The translations under genes and the position numbers were made by a program. From assembly GCA_964526295.1 (NCBI GenBank), contig CAZGKW010000014.1:1-64000 (forward strand): a DNA stretch of 64,000 nt, read 5' to 3'. Origin of the DNA: CAZGKW01 sp964526295 (GTDB taxonomy: Bacteria; Planctomycetota; Phycisphaerae; FEN-1346). Of the stretch, positions 43,601-52,724 are shown one piece after another. The first letter of the stretch is position 1, and each line of letters opens with the position of its first letter. The notes under the pieces were generated by a model, which was not told where the DNA came from, made no database searches, and was given only the letters and a program-made list of their open reading frames with translations.

Positions 43601-45058
43601 ATGAAACCCATTACGCTCCGCCTGACGAGCATCGTGGCGACCCTCGGTCCGGCGTCCTCCGACGAGGCCACCCTCGGGCGGATGCTCGACGCGGGCCTCG
43701 ACGTCGCCCGCCTCAATTTCGCCCACGGGACCCACGAGTCGCACGAGCAAATCCTTGCGGCCCTTCGCCGGGCCGCGGCGAGCCGCGAGAAGTTCGTCGC
43801 CGTCCTCCAGGACCTGGCGGGCCCGAAGCTTCGTCTCCGCACGCCGGGCGGCGGCGACCTCGCCGTCGAACCCGGCACCCGGCTGCGGCTCCTGCGGGAG
43901 CTGCCGGAAGACGCCGAGCCGGACACGATCGCAACGACCTACCCGGCCATGGTGGATGACTGCGCCGAGGGCGAGCCCGTCCTCTTCGGCGACGGCGCGG
44001 TGCCGATGCACGTGGCCGAGTCGGTTGGCGACCATCTCGTCCTGGAAAGCGAGCACCCGGGCGTCCTGCACGACGGCATGGGCGTCAACCTGCCCGAGAC
44101 GGCCATCGCCGCCCCCACCGTCACCGAGAAGGACTGGCATGACTTGGAGTGGGGCCTGGAGCACGAGGTCGACTATGTGGGCCTGTCGTTCGTCCGTCGG
44201 GCGGACGACGTCCGTGCCGTCAAGGACCGCATCCGGGACGCGGGGGCGTCGGCCCAGGTGATCGCCAAGATCGAGAAGGCCCAGGCCATCGAGGACTTTG
44301 ACGCCATTCTCGACGCGGCCGACGGCATCATGGTGGCCCGCGGCGACCTCGGCGTGGAGATGGACGTGGCCCGCGTGCCGATCCTCCAGAAGGACCTCCT
44401 CCGCCGGGCCGCCCGGGCCGGGGTTGCGGTCATCACGGCCACCCAGATGCTGGAGTCGATGACCCGCCGGCCGCGCCCCACCCGGGCCGAGGTCTCCGAC
44501 GTCGCCAACGCCGTCTTCGACGGTTCCGACTCGGTGATGCTCTCGGGCGAAACGGCCGTCGGGCAGTACCCCGTGCGGACGGTCGAGGTCATGGACCACG
44601 TGATCGACCTGGCGGAGGACTATGCCCAGCAGGCGAACTGGCCCGCGCCGGGTACGGCCGCGGGGCGGTACCTCTGGGCCGAGCGGGCGGTGGTCCTCGG
44701 GGCCGCCCGGATCGCCCAGGACCTCGACGTCGCCCTGGTCGTCGTGCTGACGCACTCGGGGCAGACGGCCCTGCTCCTGTCGAAGCAGTGGCTCCGGGTG
44801 CCGATCCTGGCGATCAGCGGCCGGCTCGATACCTGCCGCCGGATGGCGCTCTATCGCGGCGTGGTGCCGATGCGTCATCCCGAGCTGATCGGCCAGGAGC
44901 GCCTCGCCGAGGACATCGAGCGGCTGGCCCTGAAGCGGAAATTCGTTGCCGACGGCGACCGGGTGCTGATAGTCTGCGGCCAGTTCCCGGGCCGGCCGGG
45001 CGGCACGGACACGCTTCGCGTCCACACCGTCGGATCGAGCCAAGAGGGTGAGGGATGA
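43601..45058 (+). CDS. pyk: Pyruvate kinase (predicted K+-independent type)
   Basis: Final glycolytic step, phosphoenolpyruvate plus ADP to pyruvate plus ATP. 485 residues. Key parts: IVATLGPASS, LNFAHGTHESH, QDLAGPKLRLR, VIAKIEKAQAIEDFD, GIMVARGDLGVE, ITATQMLESM and SGETAVGQYP. Two changes concern the monovalent-cation site: Ala41 replaces the usual Ser in NFSHG, and Lys76 occupies the position that is Glu in K+-dependent enzymes. In known enzymes Lys there marks K+-independent catalysis. The stop overlaps the next gene by 4 nt. Confidence 0.95.
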   Translation: MKPITLRLTSIVATLGPASSDEATLGRMLDAGLDVARLNFAHGTHESHEQILAALRRAAASREKFVAVLQDLAGPKLRLRTPGGGDLAVEPGTRLRLLRELPEDAEPDTIATTYPAMVDDCAEGEPVLFGDGAVPMHVAESVGDHLVLESEHPGVLHDGMGVNLPETAIAAPTVTEKDWHDLEWGLEHEVDYVGLSFVRRADDVRAVKDRIRDAGASAQVIAKIEKAQAIEDFDAILDAADGIMVARGDLGVEMDVARVPILQKDLLRRAARAGVAVITATQMLESMTRRPRPTRAEVSDVANAVFDGSDSVMLSGETAVGQYPVRTVEVMDHVIDLAEDYAQQANWPAPGTAAGRYLWAERAVVLGAARIAQDLDVALVVVLTHSGQTALLLSKQWLRVPILAISGRLDTCRRMALYRGVVPMRHPELIGQERLAEDIERLALKRKFVADGDRVLIVCGQFPGRPGGTDTLRVHTVGSSQEGEG

Positions 45059-45630
45059 GGGCCACGTCGCAGGCTTTGCTGGTTGGGCTGGCTGCCTCCC
45101 TGGCCGCCGGCTGTGCCGGACAGGCCGCCCGCCGCGAGAACCCGATGCGGCTTCCCGGCGTGGAACCGACGGAGGCGGCCGCACTGACGAAGCAGGTCCT
45201 TCGCGACATGCGGTTCGAGGTGATCCAGCCGGACGCGGCCCCGGGTCGGATCGAGACGGAGCCCCTGGTCGGGGCGTCGTGGTTCGAGTTCTGGCGGGAG
45301 GACACGATCGGCTGCGACCAGGTGGCCGAGGCGAGCATCCACACAGTCCTCCGCCGCGTCTCGGCCAGCGTCACGCCCACCGAGAGGGGATGTGAGGTCG
45401 CCGTGACGGCCGTCCGGGGTCGGCGCTCCGTGCCGGGCGGAGGCGACCCGGGCGTCAGCGAGAGTTTCAGTCTGTATCGGACGCCCCGGATGAGCATGGA
45501 ACGGTCCGACGCCCTGGCGGCGGGCGGCGAGACCTGGGTCGCGATGGGCCGCGACGAGCGGCTCGAGCAGCGAATCCTGTCCCGCATCTATCGGCGCCGG
45601 TCCGAGGCGCCTCCGGCATCCGGCGGATGA
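45055..45630 (+). CDS. Putative lipoprotein coupled to pyruvate kinase
   Basis: 191 residues. Signal peptide with lipobox LAAGC (Cys20). The mature part has no recognised domain; EPTEAAALTKQVLRDMRFEVIQPD and DERLEQRILSRIYRRR look helical, with a beta-rich middle (VSASVTPTERGCEVAVTAV). Starts inside the pyk stop (ATGA overlap) and ends 57 nt before mutS, so it sits in one operon with both. Function unknown. Confidence 0.75.
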   Translation: MRATSQALLVGLAASLAAGCAGQAARRENPMRLPGVEPTEAAALTKQVLRDMRFEVIQPDAAPGRIETEPLVGASWFEFWREDTIGCDQVAEASIHTVLRRVSASVTPTERGCEVAVTAVRGRRSVPGGGDPGVSESFSLYRTPRMSMERSDALAAGGETWVAMGRDERLEQRILSRIYRRRSEAPPASGG

Positions 45631-45687
45631 GCGTCCCGAACGCCCGGGGCCTTGCGCCCCGGCGCCGGCGAGCAGTCCGAGGTCTCC

Positions 45688-48282
45688 ATGGCCACGCCCG
45701 CGATGAAACAGTTCCGCCGGATCAAGGCCCAGTATCCGGACGCGGTCCTGTTCTTCCGCATGGGCGATTTCTACGAATTGTTCTACGATGATGCCCGCGT
45801 CGGATCGAAGGTCATGGGCATCGCCCTGACGAGCCGCTCGAAAGGCACCTCCGCCATCCCCATGTGCGGCCTCCCGTACCACGCCGTCGATTCCTACCTG
45901 GCCAAGATGATCCGCGCCGGCTACCGGGTGGCCATCTGCGAGCAGATGGAGGACCCGGCCGAGGCGAAGGGCGTCGTCCGGCGCGACGTCGTCCGCGTCG
46001 TCACGCCGGGGACCCTCACCGACGACGCCCTCCTGGAGGACAAGGAGAACAACTTCCTGGCGGCGGCGTACGTCGATGGCGACACGGCGGGCCTGGCGTG
46101 GGTCGACCTCTCGACCGGGACGTTCCGCGTCCGCGACGTTGGGCGGGAGGCGCTGCTCGACGAGCTGACGCGTCTCCGCCCGAGGGAGTGCCTCGTGCCG
46201 GAGGGCTTCGCCGACTCGGCCTGCGACCTGGCCGGGGCGATCCTGGAGTGCGTGGGGGTCGAGCCGCTCGAGCGGTCGGCGTTCGTCTTCGAGCGCGACG
46301 AGGCCGAGCGGCTCCTGACGGCCCACTTCGGCACCGACTCGCTCCACGGCTTCGGCGTGGCGGACCTCGGCTCGGCCATCTCGGCCGCCGGGGCCGTCAT
46401 CGACTACCTCGACGAGACCCAGCGGACGAGCCTGGGGCACATCAGCCGCATCGAACGCGTCACCGCCGGCCGGTGGCTCTACCTGGATGAGACGACCCAG
46501 CGGAGCCTGGAGCTGGTCGAAACGCTCCGCGAGCGGCGGCGCGACCACACCCTGCTCTGGGTGCTCGACCGGACGGAGACGGCGATGGGGGGGCGGCTGG
46601 TCCGCGAATGGATCGTCTATCCGCTGGCCCGGGCCGACGCGATCCGCGAGAGGCTGGACGCCGTCGAGGAGCTGGTGGCCGGAGGCGACCTGCGGCAGGA
46701 GCTGGCGAAGCTCCTGGCGGACACGGCGGACGTGGAGCGGATCGTCGGTCGTGTCGCGACAGGCCGGGCGTCGCCACGCGACCTCCTGGCCTTGGGGCGC
46801 ACCCTCGCCCGCATCCCTGCCGTCAAGGCCCGCCTCTCGGCCCGCGAGAGCGAGCTCCTCGCCCGCCTGGAGGGCGAGCTGGACCTGCACGGCGACCTGC
46901 GGGCGGTCCTCGACGCCGCCATTGCAGACGACGCGCCGGCCCGGCTGATCGACGGCGGCGTCATCAAGGCGGGCTACAGCGAGGAGCTCGACCGCCTCCG
47001 CGACGTCGGCTCCACCAGCGCCAAATGGCTCGCGAAGTTCCAGGCCGCCGAGAGCCGACGCACGGGCATCCCCAGCCTGAAGGTTGGCTTCAACAAGGTC
47101 TTCGGCTACTACATCGAGATCACGAACACGCACAAAGACCGCGTGCCGCCCGAATACATCCGCAAGCAGACCCTGAAGAACGCCGAGCGATACATCACGC
47201 CGGAGCTGAAGGAGCACGAGGTCGATGTGCTCGGGGCCGAGGAGAAGGCCAAGGTCCTGGAGGCCCGCCTGTTCGAGGAGGTCCGGGGCCGCGTGGCCGA
47301 GGACGTCGCGCGGCTCCAGGCGACTGCCGCCGCGCTGGCGCGCCTGGACGTCCTCCAGAGCTTGGCCCGGATCGCCTCGGAGAGGGGCTACGTCAAGCCC
47401 GTCCTCACGGAGGAGCCGGTCCTGGAGATCACCGACGGCCGGCACCCCGTCCTGGAGGTCGTCCTGGGGCCCGAGTTTGTCCCGAACGACACGCACCTCG
47501 GCGGGTCGCAGGCCGGCGTCGCCATCATCACCGGCCCGAACATGGCGGGCAAGTCGACCTACATCCGCCAGGTGGCCCTCCTGGCCCTGATGGCCCACAT
47601 GGGATCCTGGGTGCCGGCACGCCGGGCGACGGTCGGCCTGGTCGACCGGATCTTCACCCGCGTCGGGGCGGCAGACGAACTGGCCCGCGGCCGATCGACC
47701 TTCATGGTCGAGATGACCGAGACCGCCAACATCCTCAACAACGCCACCGACCGCAGCCTCGTCATCCTGGACGAGGTGGGCCGCGGCACCAGCACGTTCG
47801 ACGGCGTGGCCCTGGCTTGGGCCGCCACCGAGCATATCGTCCGCCACGTCGGCTGCCGCACCCTCTTTGCCACGCACTACCACGAGCTGACCGAGCTGTC
47901 GGACGTCCTCGAGGGGGTGGCGAACTACAACGTCGCCGTCCGCGAATGGCAGGACCAGGTCGTCTTCCTCCACAAGATCGTCCCGGGGGGGACCGATAAG
48001 AGCTACGGCGTGCACGTGGCGCGGCTGGCGGGCGTTCCCCGTCCGGTCGTCGAGCGGGCCACGGAGATCCTCGGGGAGCTCGAGGGGGCCCACGTGGACG
48101 AGCAGGGCCGGCCCCGCTTCGCCGGACGGCCCGAGGGACCCGCGGAGCCGCCCTCCGCCCAACTCACCCTGTTCGAAGGGGCCGACGCCGCCATCGCCGA
48201 CGAGCTCCGCCGCCTCGATCTCGACAACCTGACGCCGTTTGAGGCCCTCGAGAAGCTTCGCGAACTGAAGGAAGGGCTGTAG
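45688..48282 (+). CDS. mutS: DNA mismatch repair protein MutS
   Basis: Recognises mismatches and small loops and starts repair. 864 residues, usual length. N-terminal mismatch-binding domain with the Phe-X-Glu motif (Phe28-Tyr-Glu30 in MGDFYELFYDD); connector, lever and clamp domains in the middle; C-terminal ABC-type ATPase with Walker A GPNMAGKSTYIRQ (about 616-628), Walker B VILDEVGRGTSTFDG (about 691) and the FATHYHEL signature. The ATG at 45688 is preferred to an upstream extension because it matches the family start. mutL is not in the window. Confidence 0.97.
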   Translation: MATPAMKQFRRIKAQYPDAVLFFRMGDFYELFYDDARVGSKVMGIALTSRSKGTSAIPMCGLPYHAVDSYLAKMIRAGYRVAICEQMEDPAEAKGVVRRDVVRVVTPGTLTDDALLEDKENNFLAAAYVDGDTAGLAWVDLSTGTFRVRDVGREALLDELTRLRPRECLVPEGFADSACDLAGAILECVGVEPLERSAFVFERDEAERLLTAHFGTDSLHGFGVADLGSAISAAGAVIDYLDETQRTSLGHISRIERVTAGRWLYLDETTQRSLELVETLRERRRDHTLLWVLDRTETAMGGRLVREWIVYPLARADAIRERLDAVEELVAGGDLRQELAKLLADTADVERIVGRVATGRASPRDLLALGRTLARIPAVKARLSARESELLARLEGELDLHGDLRAVLDAAIADDAPARLIDGGVIKAGYSEELDRLRDVGSTSAKWLAKFQAAESRRTGIPSLKVGFNKVFGYYIEITNTHKDRVPPEYIRKQTLKNAERYITPELKEHEVDVLGAEEKAKVLEARLFEEVRGRVAEDVARLQATAAALARLDVLQSLARIASERGYVKPVLTEEPVLEITDGRHPVLEVVLGPEFVPNDTHLGGSQAGVAIITGPNMAGKSTYIRQVALLALMAHMGSWVPARRATVGLVDRIFTRVGAADELARGRSTFMVEMTETANILNNATDRSLVILDEVGRGTSTFDGVALAWAATEHIVRHVGCRTLFATHYHELTELSDVLEGVANYNVAVREWQDQVVFLHKIVPGGTDKSYGVHVARLAGVPRPVVERATEILGELEGAHVDEQGRPRFAGRPEGPAEPPSAQLTLFEGADAAIADELRRLDLDNLTPFEALEKLRELKEGL

Positions 48283-48297
48283 CCGCCCACTGCCCCC

Positions 48298-50040
48298 ATG
48301 CGACGACCCCTCCTCACCCCAATCCTCCTGTTGACGGCCACGGCGCTGGCCGGGTGCTGGCGGCCGACCGTCCAGCTTCCCCCCGGGCGGCCCAGCGTCG
48401 CCGTGCCGCTCGAACGGGCGGGCGATGCGCTGCTCGTGCGCGTCCGGATCAACGACCGCGATGCGGGCCGGTTCCTCGTCGACACCGGGGCCGAGGGCAA
48501 CCTGATCGACCGGGAGGTGGCCGCCGAGCTGGGCCTGCCGTGGGTGTGGCGGCTGAACGCCGCAGGGGTCGGCGGACGGGGCCCCATGCCCGTGCGAAGC
48601 GTCCGGTCGATGCAGCTCGGCGAGGTGACCGTCGAGAGCCATATCCTGGGCGAGATCGACTTCGCCCCGATCAGCGACGCGCTCGGCGTGCCCACCAGCG
48701 GCGTCATCGGCGATGCGACGTTCAGCCGCACGCCCGTGACGGTCGATTACCGGGCGGCGACGCTGACGTTCCACGATCCGTCTCGATTCCGTCCGCCGCC
48801 GGGGGTCGAGGAGCATGCTATGCGCGTCGCCGACGGCCAGCCCTACGTCGCGGGCGTGGTCAACGGCCGCTACATGGGCTGGTTCCTTCTGGACACCGGC
48901 TACACCGGGGCCGTGGAGCTGACGCCGGCCTTCACGCGACGGCACCCGGAACTCCTCCCCGGCGAGGACGCGCGGATCCACACGGTGGTCGGCGTCGCCG
49001 GGCGGGTCCGCCGGCTGACGGGCCGGATTGAATCGTTCACCCTCATGGGCCATCACCTGGGGCCTGTCGAGGCGGAGTTCCTCGTCCCGGGCGAGACGCA
49101 ACGGAGCACGGCCGGCGAGATCGGCGTCGTGCCGGCCGGCATCCTGAGGAACTTCCGCCTCACGTTCGACTTTGCGGGCAAACGCCTGTGGGCCGAATGG
49201 GTCGGGCCCGAGACGGTTGCCGAGGTGGTGGCGCGCGGCGTGGACCTGAACGAGCCGGACGCCCGAGGGTGGACGCTGCTCCACGAGGCGGCGCGAAAAG
49301 GCGACGCCGCTCGGGCCGCGAACCTGGTGGCCGCCGGGGCCGACCCGGACGCTCGGACGCCCGAGGGCAACACGGCGCTCTTACTGGCGGCGTCTCGGGG
49401 GCACGCAGGGGTCGTGGTCGAGCTGATCGCCCGCGGGGCCGACGTCAACCTGGCCAACAGCGACGGCGCGACGCCGCTTTTGGCCGCGGCCCGCCGCGGC
49501 GAGGACGCCGTCGTTGCGAGCCTCCTCGGGGCCGGCGCGGCCGTCGAGGTGAGGGAGAGCCAGGGCCGCACCCCCGTGATGACGGCTGCCTTCATGGGTC
49601 ACCTGGGGGTCGTCCGGCGGCTTCTGGCAGCGGGGGCCGACCTCGACGCCGCCGATGACGACGGGGTCACGCCTCTGATGGCGGCTGCGTACAACGGCCA
49701 CACGGACGTGGTCCGCTTCCTGCTCGAGGCCGGGGCACGGCTCTCGGCACGCCACCAGGAGGGCGTGACGGCCCTGTTCCTGGCCGCCCAGAACGGGCAC
49801 GCCGAGACGGCGCTGGTGCTGTTGGCGGCCGGGGCCGACCCGGACGCCCCGCACGTCGACGGGACGACGCCGCTGATGGTGGCCGCCGAAGGCGGGCACG
49901 GGGAGGTGGTCGACGCGCTGCTCGCGGCGGGAGCGGACGCGGAGGCCCGGGACTCAAGCGGGCGGACCGCTGCCGACCATGCCCGCCGGGCCGGTCATGG
50001 GGACCTTGCCCGGCGCCTGAGGAGGCGGCCGGCCGCCTGA
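48298..50040 (+). CDS. Lipoprotein: two-lobe retropepsin-like aspartic protease plus ankyrin repeats
   Basis: 580 residues. Lipobox LAGC (Cys20). Two pepsin-type lobes each have an active-site-like motif: FLVDTGAEGNLID (Asp62) and FLLDTGYTGAVEL (Asp199), each followed by a flap/Gly-rich segment, so a single chain could form the two-Asp active site. From about residue 320, eight ankyrin repeats of 33 residues run to the C-terminus (consensus DGxTPLxxAAxxGHxxVVxxLLxAGAD). Attached to a membrane, facing periplasm or outside. Ankyrin repeats may present a docking surface for substrates. It starts 16 nt after mutS. Not a fusion I recall as described. Confidence 0.8.
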   Translation: MRRPLLTPILLLTATALAGCWRPTVQLPPGRPSVAVPLERAGDALLVRVRINDRDAGRFLVDTGAEGNLIDREVAAELGLPWVWRLNAAGVGGRGPMPVRSVRSMQLGEVTVESHILGEIDFAPISDALGVPTSGVIGDATFSRTPVTVDYRAATLTFHDPSRFRPPPGVEEHAMRVADGQPYVAGVVNGRYMGWFLLDTGYTGAVELTPAFTRRHPELLPGEDARIHTVVGVAGRVRRLTGRIESFTLMGHHLGPVEAEFLVPGETQRSTAGEIGVVPAGILRNFRLTFDFAGKRLWAEWVGPETVAEVVARGVDLNEPDARGWTLLHEAARKGDAARAANLVAAGADPDARTPEGNTALLLAASRGHAGVVVELIARGADVNLANSDGATPLLAAARRGEDAVVASLLGAGAAVEVRESQGRTPVMTAAFMGHLGVVRRLLAAGADLDAADDDGVTPLMAAAYNGHTDVVRFLLEAGARLSARHQEGVTALFLAAQNGHAETALVLLAAGADPDAPHVDGTTPLMVAAEGGHGEVVDALLAAGADAEARDSSGRTAADHARRAGHGDLARRLRRRPAA

Positions 50041-50078
50041 GACGCCAGGTCCGGGGGTCCCTTCAGGCGCAGCGGAGT

Positions 50079-50098
50079 CCCCGGTGTCGTCACCGGGG
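50079..50098 (+). terminator. Hairpin after the protease-ankyrin gene
   Basis: CCCCGGTG (50079-50086), TCGT loop, CACCGGGG (50091-50098), a perfect 8-bp stem; CCGGGGG at 50051-50057 can pair alternatively with CCCCGG at 50079-50084. No U-run follows. Confidence 0.4.
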
Positions 50099-50154
50099 GA
50101 TGAATACGCCCGGCGTGACGACGCGCCGGCTTGCCCGCGGACTCGACCTTTTCG

Positions 50155-50183
50155 TTGACAGCCCCGCGTCGGCGGCGGAGAAT
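50155..50183 (+). promoter_or_regulatory. Putative sigma70 promoter of the STAS pair
   Basis: Consensus TTGACA (50155-50160), 17-nt spacer, GAGAAT (50178-50183); leader about 49 nt to the ATG at 50239. Confidence 0.6.
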
Positions 50184-50238
50184 GGGCTGATTGGTCGGCG
50201 GCTTGGGCTCACGCCAGCGAGAAGCGGAGGATCGGTTT

Positions 50239-50604
50239 ATGGCGACGGATGAATTCTACGCGACCAAGGAGGTGGATGGCGTCCTCGTGGTCATGTTTCG
50301 GCAGGCCCAGATCCTCGACGCGGTCACGATCGAGCGGATGTCGGCCCGCCTCCGGGATCTGATCGAGGGGGCGGAGGCCGACCGCACGGTCTGCGACTTC
50401 AGCCGCGTGACGTACCTCTCATCGAGCGCGCTGGGGATGCTGATCGGCCTTCAGCGACGCATCACGCAGAAGGGGGGGCAGCTCAAGCTCTCCGGCGTCA
50501 GCGACGAGATCCGGGAGGTCTTCGAAATCACGAAGTTGGATACCGTATTCGATATTTATAAGGACGTTCCTGCTGCCGTCGAGGCCTTCCGCAAGAACCT
50601 TTAG
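50239..50604 (+). CDS. STAS-domain anti-sigma factor antagonist-like protein 1
   Basis: 121 residues, a single STAS domain. CDFSRVTYLSSSALGMLIGLQ holds the Ser-Ser-Ala pattern where SpoIIAA-type antagonists are phosphorylated by a partner kinase. LKLSGVSDEIREVFEITKLDTVF is the usual C-terminal half. The start at 50239 gives the normal domain length. No partner kinase, anti-sigma factor or phosphatase is in the window. Followed after 15 nt by a second STAS gene. Confidence 0.9.
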   Translation: MATDEFYATKEVDGVLVVMFRQAQILDAVTIERMSARLRDLIEGAEADRTVCDFSRVTYLSSSALGMLIGLQRRITQKGGQLKLSGVSDEIREVFEITKLDTVFDIYKDVPAAVEAFRKNL

Positions 50605-50619
50605 TGGCGAGCCGATGCG

Positions 50620-50991
50620 ATGAGTCCCAATGGGGAACCGGTGGTGGCGGCGCGCGAGCACGGGGTGGCCCAGGTGCTCGAGGTCCGGGCCGCCGAGGTC
50701 CGCGAGGCCGACCAGATCGCCCGCCTCGGGGCCGAGCTTCGCCGCGCTATCGATGCCAGCGACCGGCCCTACTTCGTGCTCGACCTCTCGGCCGTCGAAT
50801 ACCTGTCGAGCGTGGCCCTCGGGCTGGTCATCAATCTCCACGCCCACCTGTCGGACCGGGGTTACGCCTTCGGCCTGATCGTGCCGGAAGGCGACGTGCG
50901 GGCCATCTTCGAGCTGGCCAAGCTCGAACGGATCGTCCCTATCTACGCCGACCTCGACAGCGCCGTGCGGGGCTTCTGCTCGGGCGTCTGA
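50620..50991 (+). CDS. STAS-domain anti-sigma factor antagonist-like protein 2
   Basis: 123 residues, a second STAS domain. DLSAVEYLSSVALGLVINLHA keeps Ser at the phosphorylation position, with Val following instead of Ser. The C-terminal half EGDVRAIFELAKLERIVPIY is conserved. Tandem with STAS 1 under one promoter, suggesting two antagonists for one or two partner kinases (inference). Confidence 0.88.
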   Translation: MSPNGEPVVAAREHGVAQVLEVRAAEVREADQIARLGAELRRAIDASDRPYFVLDLSAVEYLSSVALGLVINLHAHLSDRGYAFGLIVPEGDVRAIFELAKLERIVPIYADLDSAVRGFCSGV

Positions 50992-51108
50992 CGCGGACAA
51001 ACGCGCCTCGCCAGGGCGGTGCGACCGCCGTACGGCCGAGCCCGGTGCCCCCGACCATGCATGGCGCGGCCGGAAGGCCCGTCGCGGGTCGGACCGATTC
51101 GAGCGATC

Positions 51109-52722
51109 ATGACCTGGACGTGGACCATCCGCGGCGGAACGCTCGTCGGCGTCGATCCGCCCGCCGGCACCTCCTCATCCGGCACCTCGTGTCGGGCCGA
51201 CCTGGCCATCGAAGGGGCCCGCATCGCCCGCATCGCTCCTCACCTGGGACCCGCCCCCCGCGATCTGGACGTTTCCGGCCTCGCCGTCGCCCCCGGCTTC
51301 ATCGACATCCACTGTCACAGCGAGTTCGCCGCCCTGGTCTACCCGCGGGCCGAGAGCAAGGTGCTCGCCGGGGTCACGACGGACGTCTCGGGCAACTGCG
51401 GCGCCAGCCCTTTCCCCCTGGTCGGCCAGTACCGGGCCCGCCGCCAGGCTGAGTGGGAGCCCCACGGCTTGGTCCTCGACTGGACCTCGGCCGAGGAGTA
51501 CTTCTCGCGGGCTGCATCGGCGGCATCCAGCGTCAACCGGGCGCTCCTGGCGGGACACGGGGCCCTCCGCGCCGCTGTCATGGGCTACGCCGGTCGGTCC
51601 GCGGACGCGGAAGAGCGGCGGCGGATGCGCGAGCTCCTCGCCGAGGCGCTCGATGCCGGGGCGTTCGGCCTGTCGAGCGGCCTGATCTATCCGCCCGGCT
51701 GCTATGCTGACGCCCGCGAGCTGGCCGACCTGGCGGCCGTGGCGGCCGACGCCGGGGGCTACTACGCCAGCCACATTCGAAGCGAGGGCGACGGTCTGCT
51801 GGCGGCGGTCGAGGAGTTCCTCGATGTCGTCCGCCGCTCGGGGGCCCGGGGCCAGCTCAGCCACCTGAAGGCCGCCGGGCCCGCCAACTGGCCGAAGGCC
51901 GGCGAGGCGGTCGCCCGCCTTCGCCGGGCACGCGAGGAGGGCCTCGTTGTCACGGCCGACCGGTACCCGTACCTGGCCAGCATGACGGACCTCGATTCGA
52001 TGCTCCTGCCGCCCTGGGCCGTCGAGGGGGGCACCGAGGCCGAGCTGGCCCGCCTGGCCGACCCGGCGACGCGGCGGCGGCTCGTCGACGAGGTCCACCG
52101 GGCCCATCCCGATCCGGCCTACTTCGAGCGGATCCGCATCGCCTCGGTCTCGCCGGGGGCGGACCAGAACGCGTCCGGGCGGTCGCTTCGCCGTCTCGCC
52201 GAGGAGGTCGGCGTCGACCCCGTCGAGGTCGGTCTGGACCTGGTCCTGGAGCACCGTGGGCACGTCAGCGCCATTCACTTCTCGATGAGCGAGGAGAACC
52301 TGCGGGCCGTCCTCGCCGAGCCCTACGTGGCGATCGGCAGCGATTCGGGTCTGAGGGGCCTCCCGACCGGGGGCCTCCCGCAAGGGCGCAGCCTGCCGCA
52401 CCCCCGGGCGTACGGCACGCCCGGCCGGTTCCTCGGGACGTACGTCCGCGAGGAGGGTCTGATGCCGCTGGAGGAGGGCGTCCGGCGGCTGACCCGCCTG
52501 CCGGCCGACGTGCTGGGCCTTGCAGACCGGGGCCGGTTGGCCGAGGGGGGCTGGGCCGACCTGGTGGTCTTCGACCCGGCTCGCATCGCCGACCAGGCGA
52601 CGTACGAACACCCCTGGGCGACGCCCGCGGGCATCGAGCACGTCTTCGTGAACGGCGAACCCGTTGTCACCAACGGGGCCCACACGGGCGCCACGCCCGG
52701 CCGCCTGTTGATGCGGAGTTGA
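51109..52722 (+). CDS. D-aminoacylase / N-acyl-D-amino-acid deacylase family amidohydrolase
   Basis: 537 residues, composite-domain amidohydrolase. Metal motif GFIDIHCHSE (His-X-His) with GVTTDVSGNCGASPFP (conserved Cys), SGLIYPPG, ASHIRSEGDG, and SHLKAAG; a late Asp in IGSDSGLRG; the C-terminal LTRLPADVLGLADRGRLAEGGWADLVVFDP is typical. Hydrolyses N-acylated D-amino acids or related amides. Start chosen at 51109 (MTWTWTIRGGTLVG) because the upstream extension is Arg/Pro-rich. The stop overlaps the possible TTG start of comEC. Confidence 0.9.
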   Translation: MTWTWTIRGGTLVGVDPPAGTSSSGTSCRADLAIEGARIARIAPHLGPAPRDLDVSGLAVAPGFIDIHCHSEFAALVYPRAESKVLAGVTTDVSGNCGASPFPLVGQYRARRQAEWEPHGLVLDWTSAEEYFSRAASAASSVNRALLAGHGALRAAVMGYAGRSADAEERRRMRELLAEALDAGAFGLSSGLIYPPGCYADARELADLAAVAADAGGYYASHIRSEGDGLLAAVEEFLDVVRRSGARGQLSHLKAAGPANWPKAGEAVARLRRAREEGLVVTADRYPYLASMTDLDSMLLPPWAVEGGTEAELARLADPATRRRLVDEVHRAHPDPAYFERIRIASVSPGADQNASGRSLRRLAEEVGVDPVEVGLDLVLEHRGHVSAIHFSMSEENLRAVLAEPYVAIGSDSGLRGLPTGGLPQGRSLPHPRAYGTPGRFLGTYVREEGLMPLEEGVRRLTRLPADVLGLADRGRLAEGGWADLVVFDPARIADQATYEHPWATPAGIEHVFVNGEPVVTNGAHTGATPGRLLMRS

Positions 52723-52724
52723 GC

